Of a stretch of 64,000 nt of DNA, positions 49,381 through 58,190 are shown in pieces. The notes beneath the pieces are model-generated. The model saw nothing but the letters and a program-made list of their open reading frames with translations. It was not told the DNA's origin and did no database searches. The first letter of the stretch is position 1. The number at the start of each line of letters is the position of its first letter. A program made the translations under genes and the position numbers. The DNA is from an uncultured Eubacteriales bacterium (GTDB lineage Bacteria; Bacillota; Clostridia; Christensenellales; UMGS416): positions 1 through 64,000 of the forward strand of contig UQLW01000008.1 in the NCBI GenBank assembly GCA_900542005.1, in the 5' to 3' direction.

Positions 49381-49998
49381 ATGGCGGCGGACAACTGCAC
49401 CACCCTGGAGCGTATTCACCAGGCGGCCCGGGCGGAATTCCTGGCGAAGGGTTTTCAGCGGGCCTCCCTGCGGAACATTGTAAAATCTGTCGGCATGACC
49501 ACCGGCGCCTTCTATGGCTATTACAAGAGCAAGGAAGCGCTCTTTGAGGCCCTGGTAGGGCCGCAATACGCCTATTTTCTCGATCGCTTTAAGGCAGCCC
49601 AACGAGAATTTGCCCAGCTTCCCCCTCAGATGCAGCCTGAGGCCATGGGGGAGGTGTCCGGGCTCTGTATGTTCGATATGCTGCATTATGCCTACCGCAA
49701 TCTGGAGGCCTTTAAGCTAATCCTATGCTGCTCTGAGGGGACGGCGTTTGCGGGGCTGGTTGACGAGATGGTGCAAATTGAGCTGGAAGCGACCCACGCC
49801 TACCAAAAAGTTTTAGCGGAATTGGGCCGCCCTTCCCCGCAGATCGATCCCCGGCTGGAGCATATCCTTGTCACCGGTATGTTTCATACCTTTTTCGAGC
49901 TTGTGATCCATGAGATGCCGCTGCCGGATGCGGAGAACTATCTGCATGAGATGCGGGCTTTTTATACGGCGGGATGGATGAAAATTATGGGGCAGTAA
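49381..49998 (+). CDS. TetR/AcrR family transcriptional regulator
   Basis: The product is 205 residues. An N-terminal TetR helix-turn-helix is present (ERIHQAARAEFLAKGFQRAS, then GMTTGAFYGYYKSKEALFEAL), followed by a helical ligand-binding domain. It probably represses its own promoter and the two ABC genes downstream until a ligand binds. AAAGGAG lies 6-7 bases ahead of the ATG. The gap to the exporter gene is 110 bases and contains a perfect palindrome. Confidence 0.93.
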   Translation: MAADNCTTLERIHQAARAEFLAKGFQRASLRNIVKSVGMTTGAFYGYYKSKEALFEALVGPQYAYFLDRFKAAQREFAQLPPQMQPEAMGEVSGLCMFDMLHYAYRNLEAFKLILCCSEGTAFAGLVDEMVQIELEATHAYQKVLAELGRPSPQIDPRLEHILVTGMFHTFFELVIHEMPLPDAENYLHEMRAFYTAGWMKIMGQ

Positions 49999-50019
49999 TG
50001 CCTTTTTCTTTTCCAATAA

Positions 50020-50037
50020 AGTTAGCTATAGCTAACT
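50020..50037 (+). promoter_or_regulatory. Perfect 18-bp palindrome between tetR and the ABC exporter genes
   Basis: AGTTAGCTATAGCTAACT is its own reverse complement over 18 bases. It differs in sequence from the inverted repeat at 49354, so it may bind another regulator. A weak AGGCG/CGCCT hairpin with a short T tail (about 50053-50076) follows. Confidence 0.5.
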
Positions 50038-50108
50038 AATAGATGGTCTAAGAGGCGGCTAAAGGCGCCTTTTATCAAAGAGAATCAACAATAGAAGGGG
50101 GAATTTGG

Positions 50109-51878
50109 TTGAAAAAGCAATCCAATCTTTCACGACTGCTTGGGTATGCCGGCCGATACAGATACCTGAGCTATGCCTCGTGGGGGCTATCGGCCGCCAG
50201 CGCGCTGTTAGCGCTGATCCCGTATGTGTATATCTGGCGGGTGATGAAACAGGTGATGGAGACGGCACCTGGCTTTGAAGGGGCCCAAAACCTGACGCAC
50301 GACGGGTGGATGGCCGTGCTATTTGCGGTGATCGCCATGCTGGTCTATATCGCAGGGCTGATGTGCTCCCATATGGGCGCCTTCCGCATTGCCACCAATC
50401 TGAGAATTGCTGCCATGGAACACATAGTCCGTCTTCCGCTGGGCGCGGCAGAGTCCTTTGGCAGCGGGAAGCTGCGCAAAATCGTCAATGAATCCAGCGC
50501 GGCGACGGAAACCTATCTGGCCCATCAGCTTCCGGACCGGGCCGGGGCCATCGCCACGCCCTGCGGGCTGCTGGCGCTGCTCATCGCCTTCGATTGGCGG
50601 CTGGGGCTTTTGAGCCTTGTCCCGGTGATATTGGGCTTCCTCATCATGATGGCCATGACAGGGCCAAGGATGCAGCAGAAAATGAAGGAATACCAAAATG
50701 CCCTGGACGATATGTCCAATGAAGCGGTGGAATATGTCCGGGGTATCCCGGTGGTCAAGACCTTTGGCCAGACGATCTTTTCCTTCAAGAAGTTTAAGGG
50801 CTCCATCGACCGGTATCAGAAATGGGTGATCGCCTATACCAAGGAGCTCCGTACGCCGATGATGCTTTACACGGCAGCCATCAATGGCGTATTCGCCTTT
50901 TTGATCGGGGGCGCGCTGTGGATAACCCGGCAGGGTGTGACCACGGAATTCTTGCTGAATCTGATCTTCTATATCATCATCACGCCCATTATATCCGTTA
51001 CGCTGACCAAGATCATGTTCCAAAGCGAGAACGCGATGATTGTGGATGACGCGCTGCAGCGCATAGATAGCGTGCTGAACCTCAAACCCCTGAAGGAGCC
51101 CCAGCGGCCGCAGCTGCCCAAGGATGCTTCCATCACCCTCAGGCATGTCCGCTTTAGCTACGATGGCAAGACTGATGCGATCCGGGATGTTTCCCTACAC
51201 ATCCCCGCCGGGCAGCGCGTAGCCCTTGTAGGGCCCTCCGGCGGCGGCAAGACCACGTTGGCAAACCTGATTTCCCGCTTCTTTGATCCCCAGAGCGGAA
51301 CGGTCGAGATCGGCGGTGTTGACGTAAGGGAGATTCCCAAAGAAGCCCTGATGGATACGGTGTCCTTTGTATTTCAGCATAGCCGCCTCATCAAAGCCTC
51401 CATCCTGGACAACGTGCGGATGGGCAGGCCGGACGCCAGCCGGGAAGAAATTATGGCTGCGCTTGAGCATGCCCAGTGCGCCGACATCCTGGAAAAGCTG
51501 CCCCAAGGCGTGGATACCGTCGTAGGGGCAAAAGGCGTCTATCTCTCCGGCGGGGAGCAGCAGCGAATTGCCATTGCCCGGGTGATGCTGAAAAACGCGC
51601 CGGTCATCATCCTGGATGAAGCGACAGCCTTTGCCGATCCCGACAACGAGGCCAAGGTACAGGCGGCCTTCTCCAACCTATCCAAGGGGAAGACGGTAAT
51701 CATGATCGCCCACCGCCTTTCTACGGTGAAGGACGTGGATACCCTCTATGTGGTGAAGGACGGGGTTATTGCTGAAAGCGGAACCAGCCGGGAGCTGCTG
51801 GAGCAGGACGGCATTTTCAGTAAAATGTGGAAGGACTATCGCCACTCTGTACAGTGGAAGGTCTCAAAGGAGGCATAG
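50109..51878 (+). CDS. ABC exporter half-transporter 1 (membrane domain plus ATPase)
   Basis: The product is 589 residues. Six membrane helices (about 20-300) are followed by an ATPase: Walker A GPSGGGKTT, signature LSGGEQQRIAIAR, Walker B VIILDEATAFADPD, and switch His in IAHRLSTVKD. It is of the IrtA/YbtP-like heterodimer type, often involved in siderophore or drug movement. Start is TTG with a GGGGG-containing site 7 bases ahead. The second half-transporter starts 3 bases downstream, so an obligate heterodimer is likely. Export versus import cannot be decided. Confidence 0.92.
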   Translation: MKKQSNLSRLLGYAGRYRYLSYASWGLSAASALLALIPYVYIWRVMKQVMETAPGFEGAQNLTHDGWMAVLFAVIAMLVYIAGLMCSHMGAFRIATNLRIAAMEHIVRLPLGAAESFGSGKLRKIVNESSAATETYLAHQLPDRAGAIATPCGLLALLIAFDWRLGLLSLVPVILGFLIMMAMTGPRMQQKMKEYQNALDDMSNEAVEYVRGIPVVKTFGQTIFSFKKFKGSIDRYQKWVIAYTKELRTPMMLYTAAINGVFAFLIGGALWITRQGVTTEFLLNLIFYIIITPIISVTLTKIMFQSENAMIVDDALQRIDSVLNLKPLKEPQRPQLPKDASITLRHVRFSYDGKTDAIRDVSLHIPAGQRVALVGPSGGGKTTLANLISRFFDPQSGTVEIGGVDVREIPKEALMDTVSFVFQHSRLIKASILDNVRMGRPDASREEIMAALEHAQCADILEKLPQGVDTVVGAKGVYLSGGEQQRIAIARVMLKNAPVIILDEATAFADPDNEAKVQAAFSNLSKGKTVIMIAHRLSTVKDVDTLYVVKDGVIAESGTSRELLEQDGIFSKMWKDYRHSVQWKVSKEA

Positions 51879-51881
51879 AGC

Positions 51882-53615
51882 ATGATTGAGCGGCTGAAAA
51901 AACAATACGCGCTATCCGAACGGGGGGCTAAGGATCTGGTCAAAGGCTGCCTGGCCTGTGTGCTGCAGAACCTCTCCTTTATGTTTCCGGTTGGGCTTCT
52001 GTACACGCTCGTCAGCGAGCTGATGGCCGGCGGCGTGACCGGCGGCAGGGCGGCATTTTATGGAGCCGGCTGCGCCATATGCGTGGCGCTGATCCTGCTG
52101 ACGACATATATTCAATATAACGCCACTTATTTTGCCACCTATGTGGAGAGCGGCGTACGGCGGATTACGCTGGCGGAGCGGCTGCGGAAGATTCCGCTGT
52201 CCTTTTTCGGAAAGAAGGACCTTGCCGATTTAACCAGCACCATCATGGCGGATTCTACCTTCCTGGAGCAGAGCTTCTCCCACTTTATACCGGAGCTGGC
52301 CGGTTCCATTTTGTCCACCCTGCTGATCGCTGTGAGCCTTTTCTTCTATGACTGGCGTATGGCTCTGGCCGCCCTGTGGGTGATGCCCGTTTCCTTTGCG
52401 ATCGTAGGCTTTTCCGCCAAGGTGCAGGAGCGGCTGAACCAAAAGGCGATGGACGCGAGGATGGCCTGCGCGGACGGCATTCAGGAGTGCATTGAAGCGG
52501 TGCGGGATCTAAAGGCCAATAACGCCGAAGGGGATTATCTGGAAGGGCTGAAAAGGAAGATCCGGGCGGTGGAGCGGCGCTCCATCATCAATGAATTCGG
52601 CCTGGCGGCCTTTGTAGTAAGCGCCTCCCTCATCCTGAAGCTGGGTATCGCCACCGTAGCGCTGGCGGGCTCCATCCTGCTCTTGCAGGGGACGCTGGAT
52701 ATAATGACCTTCTTTCTTTTCCTGCTGGTCGTCTCACGCCTGTACGATCCGCTGCAGGGCGCGCTGCAGAACCTGGCGGCCGTCATCAGCACCCGCACGA
52801 ATATCGCCCGGATGAACGAGATCCTCGGCCATCCGATTCAGCAGGGCGAAAGCCGGCTGACAAACCGGGGCTTTGATATCGTCTTTGACCGTGTGGGATT
52901 TGCCTACAATACTGGGGAAACCGTGCTGAAGGACGTATCCTTTACGGCGAAGCAGGGGGAGGTGACCGCCCTGGTGGGGCCCTCCGGCGGCGGCAAGACC
53001 ACCGTATCCCGGCTGGCCGCCCGCTTTTGGGACCCGGATCAAGGCAGGATCACCGTAGGCGGGATGGACATTTCCCAAATCGAGCCCGAGACGCTGCTTT
53101 CGCTGTACTCCATCGTATTTCAGGATGTGACGCTGTTTAATCAAACCATCCTGGAGAATATCCGCATCGGCAATAAAGACGCCACCGATGAGGAGGTGAT
53201 GGCCGCGGCACGGCTGGCTAATGTGGATGAATTTGCCCAACGGCTGCCGGATCAATGGAATAGCAAAATTGGGGAGAACGGCTGCGCCCTTTCCGGAGGT
53301 GAACGCCAGCGGATATCCATTGCCCGCGCCTTCCTCAAAAACGCCCCGATTATCCTGCTGGACGAGGCCACCGCCTCCCTGGATGTGGAGAATGAGACGC
53401 TGATCCAAACGGCGCTGTCCCGTCTGATTCGTGATAGGACGGTGCTGGTCATTGCCCACCGGATGCGTACGGTGGCAGGAGCGGATAAAATCGTGGTGCT
53501 GGACGGCGGCACGGTGGCGGAGCAGGGCACGCCGGACAGCCTCGCCCAGCAAAGGGGCATCTATGCGCGCATGGTGCGGCAGCAGTCCCAAAGCCAGCAA
53601 TGGCGGCTGGTATAG
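51882..53615 (+). CDS. ABC exporter half-transporter 2 (membrane domain plus ATPase)
   Basis: The product is 577 residues. Six membrane helices, then Walker A GPSGGGKTT, signature LSGGERQRISIAR, Walker B IILLDEATASLD, and switch His in IAHRMRTVAG. It is the partner of the preceding half-transporter (YbtQ/IrtB-like). Both ATP sites appear complete, with catalytic Glu present in both proteins. The gene follows GGAGG in the end of the previous gene. Confidence 0.92.
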   Translation: MIERLKKQYALSERGAKDLVKGCLACVLQNLSFMFPVGLLYTLVSELMAGGVTGGRAAFYGAGCAICVALILLTTYIQYNATYFATYVESGVRRITLAERLRKIPLSFFGKKDLADLTSTIMADSTFLEQSFSHFIPELAGSILSTLLIAVSLFFYDWRMALAALWVMPVSFAIVGFSAKVQERLNQKAMDARMACADGIQECIEAVRDLKANNAEGDYLEGLKRKIRAVERRSIINEFGLAAFVVSASLILKLGIATVALAGSILLLQGTLDIMTFFLFLLVVSRLYDPLQGALQNLAAVISTRTNIARMNEILGHPIQQGESRLTNRGFDIVFDRVGFAYNTGETVLKDVSFTAKQGEVTALVGPSGGGKTTVSRLAARFWDPDQGRITVGGMDISQIEPETLLSLYSIVFQDVTLFNQTILENIRIGNKDATDEEVMAAARLANVDEFAQRLPDQWNSKIGENGCALSGGERQRISIARAFLKNAPIILLDEATASLDVENETLIQTALSRLIRDRTVLVIAHRMRTVAGADKIVVLDGGTVAEQGTPDSLAQQRGIYARMVRQQSQSQQWRLV

Positions 53616-53650
53616 ACCTGCATACTGGAAAACAAGAGCTCCATATAGCT

Positions 53651-53682
53651 AAAGCCGGCGCGGCAGATGCCGCGCCGGCTTT
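53651..53682 (+). terminator. Bidirectional terminator between the ABC exporter and GH78 genes
   Basis: A perfect 15-bp stem AAAGCCGGCGCGGCA/TGCCGCGCCGGCTTT has a 2-nt loop. It lies 35 bases after the exporter stop and 75 bases from the convergent GH78 stop. Confidence 0.85.
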
Positions 53683-53756
53683 CCTATTTATCCTAGAGCA
53701 TGGTCCCTATCAGCGCCCGGGCCTTGAAGGAGGCGTATGGAGAGGACGGATCTGGC

Positions 53757-56057
53757 CTATTCCACAATATGGCTGCCGCCATCGGGGAAATAGAAGCCCC
53801 GGCCATCGGGCAGGTAGACCCGCACCGGCACGCTGGGCGCAGTAAAGCTCAGGCTGTAGCGGCTGTCCTTGATGATCCAGGAGACCTCGACGCTGCCCTT
53901 TGGCGTGCAGACCTGACCCGCGCACTGGGAAAGGCCGCAGGGAACGGGCGTGATGCGGATCTCTGCCCAGCCCGGCTGGCCGGGCTGTACGCCAAGCCAC
54001 TTCCGGGGCAGCTCATACAGCACAAGGGCGCTCCAGGCGTGGCAGTCGCTGCGCACCCGGAAGGGGCGTTCAGGCACGGTGGTCAGATGGTCCTTGAGCA
54101 TATCGCGGTATACCGCCCAGATTTGGCTGTCGGCGCGTTCATAGAGGCCGACAGCCTCCAACGCCCGGATCAGGTTGAACATCCAGGGGAAGGAGCAGGG
54201 GATCAGGCTTGGGTCAGCCAAGGTGCGCTCCATCAGCGCCCGGGCTTCGCCGCCGGACACAAGGCCGGTGAGGATGGCCAGGATCTGGGTGTGCTGGGTG
54301 TACTCCTCCACCGCCGGCCCCTCGCGGAATAATCCGCGCCCGGTATCGTAGCACTGGGCCTGAACCCCTGAGAGGATGGCCTGGGCCCGGGCCGTATAGT
54401 CGGCGGCCAGCGCGGGACGGCCCATGGGCTGGGCCATGCGGGCCGCGGCCTGCAGCGCCTGTGCATAGCAGAGGTTATGCATGGCGCAGGGCCCGGCGTC
54501 CACCGCAAAGGGCACGCCGTGCCGCTCCTCCCACTGAGGGGTCCAATCGCCGAAATCCCAATAGCCCAGATGCTCCACCAGCCCGCTGGCGCCGGTATGG
54601 CGGTCAAAATAATCCAACACCCCATCCATGGTGGAGCGGTATTGCTTCAGGAGCGCATCGTCGCCAGTCTGCGTATAATAGTCCTCCAGCATAAAGATCC
54701 AGTGCAGGCTAAAGACTGGGATCACCTGCGGGTACTGGGAGGGATAACGGGATTGCAGCATCCCGTCAGGCAGCTGGGAGCAGTGAAAATCCCACAGGGT
54801 GCGGCGGGCCATCCGCGTATCGCCGCCGACCGCATAGGTGAACAGCATCTCCAGGCGCGTGTCCATGATATACTGGAGCTGCTCATAATAGGGGCAGTCC
54901 TCATAGGTTTCATGCATGCAGCGGTTCAGGGTGCGCAGCGAGATGCGCCAGAGCTGATCGGCCCAATCGGGCGTCAGGGTGGGCAGGGTAGAGACGGGAA
55001 GCGGGTAATCGGTCTCCAGGAAGGCGGGCATGGCCAGGGTGAGCTCGGTTTCAGCCTCCACCTCCAGGCGGATAAAGCGGAAGGTACGGAACCAAAAGCT
55101 GTCCCAGGCCAAAGGCGTGCCTGCGGCCAGGATGACGTCGGTCGTGCCGGTCAGGCGGCCGCTGGCATCGTCGCGTACGCCCTTGTCGCCCTTTTCATCC
55201 ACATAGCTTTCCGCATAAATCAGCCGTACCCGGCCGCGGCCGCTTTGGATGCGCAGCTTAACATAAGCGGTATAGAGCGCGTCGAAGGCCAGCTCCAGCA
55301 CCTGACGGCCGCCGGCGGGCACGGTGGCCACGCCGTCGGTAAAGGCCAAGCCCTCCTCGCCGGGGCGGACGGGCTGGGCGCGGATCGGAGACAGGGGACG
55401 CTGATAGAGGGAGGGGATGGGCCGCTCCTTCAGGATCAGGGGGGAGATTTCCCCGAAGGGATTGATCCCGCTGGCAAAGCGCACCGCCGCCGCCGGCCAG
55501 TCCCGGCCGCCGCTGGTAGCCCAATCGGCGCAGGCCAGCGAGCCGTCATATTGCTCCACCCCGCCGCCCTGCCAGGCAGCGGGGCAGCTGATGAGCTCGG
55601 TAGCGCGGTCCCAGCAGGCCTGCCAGGCGGCGTATCCGGTCGAGAGATCCAGCCCCTCGCCCACGCTCTCCAGGAAAAAGAGCGGCTCCTGCTGGAAGGA
55701 CATGACGCTGGTGGGCCCATTGACCTGGTTATGGTCGACGGTACGCTCCAGCGGCGCATACCACATGACCCGGGCCAGCAGGATATTCTCACCAGCCAGC
55801 AGGGGCAGCTGCAGCGTATCATAGAAGTGGTTCCAGCGGTCGCCCTTGGCGGGACCGGCGTGGATGGACTGCCCGTTCACATAGAGCCGGTAGCGATCGG
55901 CCGCCGATACCCGGACGGTAACAAGCCGGTCCTCGGGCAGGGTAAAGGCGAGGCGGAAATAGGTGGATACAGAACGGCGGGGCAGCGATTGCACCACCGC
56001 ATCGGGCAGCGCGATCCAGCGGGCATGCTGCAGCTGGTTGGCAATGGATTCAAGCAT
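53757..56057 (-). CDS. Glycoside hydrolase family 78-like alpha-L-rhamnosidase
   Basis: The product is 766 residues. The N-terminal beta domains (FTLPEDRLVTVRVSAADRYRLYVNG) precede an (alpha/alpha)6 barrel with ETYEDCPYYEQLQYIMDTRLE, whose acidic residues fit the GH78 catalytic region, and a C-terminal beta-sandwich (VRSDCHAWSALVLYEL, then WAEIRITPVP). It would release L-rhamnose from glycans or glycosides by inversion. There is no signal peptide, so uptake of substrate is implied. AAGGAGG lies 6 bases ahead of the start. It follows a lipid kinase gene by 11 bases. Confidence 0.87.
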   Translation of the reverse strand: MLESIANQLQHARWIALPDAVVQSLPRRSVSTYFRLAFTLPEDRLVTVRVSAADRYRLYVNGQSIHAGPAKGDRWNHFYDTLQLPLLAGENILLARVMWYAPLERTVDHNQVNGPTSVMSFQQEPLFFLESVGEGLDLSTGYAAWQACWDRATELISCPAAWQGGGVEQYDGSLACADWATSGGRDWPAAAVRFASGINPFGEISPLILKERPIPSLYQRPLSPIRAQPVRPGEEGLAFTDGVATVPAGGRQVLELAFDALYTAYVKLRIQSGRGRVRLIYAESYVDEKGDKGVRDDASGRLTGTTDVILAAGTPLAWDSFWFRTFRFIRLEVEAETELTLAMPAFLETDYPLPVSTLPTLTPDWADQLWRISLRTLNRCMHETYEDCPYYEQLQYIMDTRLEMLFTYAVGGDTRMARRTLWDFHCSQLPDGMLQSRYPSQYPQVIPVFSLHWIFMLEDYYTQTGDDALLKQYRSTMDGVLDYFDRHTGASGLVEHLGYWDFGDWTPQWEERHGVPFAVDAGPCAMHNLCYAQALQAAARMAQPMGRPALAADYTARAQAILSGVQAQCYDTGRGLFREGPAVEEYTQHTQILAILTGLVSGGEARALMERTLADPSLIPCSFPWMFNLIRALEAVGLYERADSQIWAVYRDMLKDHLTTVPERPFRVRSDCHAWSALVLYELPRKWLGVQPGQPGWAEIRITPVPCGLSQCAGQVCTPKGSVEVSWIIKDSRYSLSFTAPSVPVRVYLPDGRGFYFPDGGSHIVE

Positions 56058-56068
56058 GGGATACCTCC

Positions 56069-56941
56069 TTAGCGCGCTTCGGGCAGGATCACAAGCTGAC
56101 CCCTGGGAAGCACTGAAATCTCGACCCGGCGCTGGCCGGGCTGTATCTCGCCGTCGGCGTTCAGGTCAAAGCCGTCGGCCCCGCCGGCCTCGATGACAAT
56201 ATGGCGCGCGCGGGAAAAATGAACGAAATCATAGCAGGGATGCTGGCCCTTCATAAACCGCGGCAGCAGCCGCAGCACCGTGCCGGTGGATACCGGCTCG
56301 ATGGTGCAAAGGTCCAGCAGGCCGTCGCAGGGATCGGCCATGGGCAGCACGTTCATACCGCCGCCGTAATGGGTGCCGCAGCCGGCGGCTACCAGATAGT
56401 AGCGGCCCTGCTGCGTTGCACCGTCCACCGTAAGGGTCAGTTCGGTATACCGGTAGCGGGTGAGCGCAGCGTACACGCCCATGGCATAGCTGACGCTGCC
56501 AAAGCTCTTGTATTGCTGGGCCGCCTTCACCACCTGGGCGTCGAAGCCGACCGACATGATATTGAGGAAAATGCGCCCGTTAACCCGAAGGATGTCCACC
56601 CGGCCGCGGGCGCCCCGCCGGAGCACCTCCACGGCCTGCTCCAGGCCCAGGGGGATACCATAGCCCCGGCAGGTATCGTTCCCTGTGCCGGCGGGCAGGA
56701 TCCCCAGCGGCAGCGCCGTATCCCGCAGCCCGGCGGCCGTCTCCGATACGGTACCGTCGCCGCCCATTGCGACGACCGCTTCATAGACGCCGGCTTTCGC
56801 CGCTTCGCGGGCCAGCTCGGTAGCGTGTCCGGGCGCATGGGTGTAGACAGTCCGGCAATTCCCCAGAAGGGAGGACGCCTTATCGGCCAGGCGCATGGCT
56901 TTGCCATGGCCGGCGACGGGATTTACAATTAGCAGCATCAT
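56069..56941 (-). CDS. Diacylglycerol kinase-like lipid kinase (DagK/YegS family)
   Basis: The product is 290 residues. Start LLIVNPVAGHGKA, nucleotide motif MGGDGTVSE, then LGILPAGTGNDTCRGYGIP, and the C-terminal NADGE motif are the family hallmarks. It phosphorylates diacylglycerol or a related lipid at the membrane. The GGAG site is ahead of 56941; an ATG three bases later is equally possible. It shares an operon with GH78, with no obvious metabolic link. Confidence 0.93.
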   Translation of the reverse strand: MMLLIVNPVAGHGKAMRLADKASSLLGNCRTVYTHAPGHATELAREAAKAGVYEAVVAMGGDGTVSETAAGLRDTALPLGILPAGTGNDTCRGYGIPLGLEQAVEVLRRGARGRVDILRVNGRIFLNIMSVGFDAQVVKAAQQYKSFGSVSYAMGVYAALTRYRYTELTLTVDGATQQGRYYLVAAGCGTHYGGGMNVLPMADPCDGLLDLCTIEPVSTGTVLRLLPRFMKGQHPCYDFVHFSRARHIVIEAGGADGFDLNADGEIQPGQRRVEISVLPRGQLVILPEAR

Positions 56942-57002
56942 GGGCGGGAGTCTCCTTGTTGACAGGATCGGGAATCATTAGGGGACAAAGGGTTCATCCT
57001 CC

Positions 57003-57031
57003 ATTATACGACTTCCCTGCAAGGATGAAAA
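57003..57031 (-). promoter_or_regulatory. Promoter of the lipid kinase-GH78 genes
   Basis: On the minus strand TTTTCA, a 17-base gap and TATAAT lie about 60 bases ahead of the start at 56941. Confidence 0.55.
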
Positions 57032-57066
57032 GTATAATCTTGATCCCGCCGGATGGATGCAAGGGC

Positions 57067-58179
57067 CTATCGTGTCAGCCGCAGGATGTTGGTATCGCTG
57101 GCGAACCAGCTCATATTGTAGCTGATGAGCACATCCGTTACCCCCTGCTCGATGAGATAGGGCCTGACGGGCTGGCTGAAATACCGAAGGTCGATCAGAA
57201 TAACCCGGTCGTAATGGGCGGCCAGCAGCGGGGCCAGCGCGTGGGCAAAGGAATCCTTCATGACCGCCAGCGTGCGGCCGGTGTGGCTGCCGGTGCGGAT
57301 ATCCTGTGTGACGTGGTTGCCGTCCAGGAAAACGGTATACTGATCCTTCTTTTGAAGGTTCTGAAGCTTATAGGGGCTGGTATCCCCGGAGGAGACGCCG
57401 TCGTAATAAATATCCTCCACCGGCGCGGTTTCCCTATAGACCAGCGTATCGCCCTGGATCCAGGGGAGGGGGGCACGGGAATAGAGGGTGCCGTAAAAGG
57501 GAGCGGGGCTCACGGAAACGTCGGCCCAGGGCAGCGGATCAAAGCCCATCGCCTCCGCAAAGGCGCGGTAGGCCCAATATGCGCCCTGCTGGGTCCAGTG
57601 GTGGTCGGTCTTAAAATAGATCGGCTCGTCCCGGTGGGCGTAGGTCGCTTCATAGGGATCCAGCACCTCGATCCCCGTAAGGGCGGCAGCGATCGCCCGC
57701 TCATCGGCCACCGCGGCATGGGCGGGCAGGCGCTCCGGATAATAGGTGGCGGCGCTGTAGGCCGGCACAAAGCAGGCGCGGATCCCCTGCCCCTGTGCCC
57801 ACTGGGCAAAGCCGGCCACATAACCGGCGTTTTTTTCCAGCTGGCCGGGGTCGGGCGCATCGCGCTTTTCAAAGAGCCAGCCGTCGCGGCCCAGATAGGC
57901 GCCGCCGATATCCTTTTTGCCCAGCAGCGCGTCGCAGGCGGCCTTCAGGCGGACCCAGCCGTCGCGGCCAAAGCACTGGTCGTTCATCATCTCTTCCAGC
58001 TGGGGGATCCATTCTCCGGAAAAGAGCTTGGAAAGGGAAAAGCTGGGCCATCCCTGGAGCACACGGTTTTCCAGCTCGGAGAAACCGCGCTGGGGGGTGA
58101 AGATTGACAGGGCCGGCAGCAGCACAAAGACGGCGGCGAACAGGACGATGCAGAGATTGAGGTAGCGCTTGCTGACCAT
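57067..58179 (-). CDS. DHHW-family (AlgX/SGNH-like) envelope acylation protein
   Basis: The product is 370 residues. An N-terminal membrane anchor (about 8-27) is followed by an extracellular domain with GRDGWLFEKRD, the family motif TDHHWTQQGAYWAY, and later MKDSFAHALAPLLAAHYD. DHHW/AlgX-like proteins act beside MBOAT transferases in O-acylation of surface polysaccharide. The MBOAT gene lies 11 bases upstream and is read in the same direction. AGGAGG-like GGAGG lies 7-10 bases ahead of the start. Confidence 0.9.
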   Translation of the reverse strand: MVSKRYLNLCIVLFAAVFVLLPALSIFTPQRGFSELENRVLQGWPSFSLSKLFSGEWIPQLEEMMNDQCFGRDGWVRLKAACDALLGKKDIGGAYLGRDGWLFEKRDAPDPGQLEKNAGYVAGFAQWAQGQGIRACFVPAYSAATYYPERLPAHAAVADERAIAAALTGIEVLDPYEATYAHRDEPIYFKTDHHWTQQGAYWAYRAFAEAMGFDPLPWADVSVSPAPFYGTLYSRAPLPWIQGDTLVYRETAPVEDIYYDGVSSGDTSPYKLQNLQKKDQYTVFLDGNHVTQDIRTGSHTGRTLAVMKDSFAHALAPLLAAHYDRVILIDLRYFSQPVRPYLIEQGVTDVLISYNMSWFASDTNILRLTR

Positions 58180-58190
58180 GGCGGGCCTCC

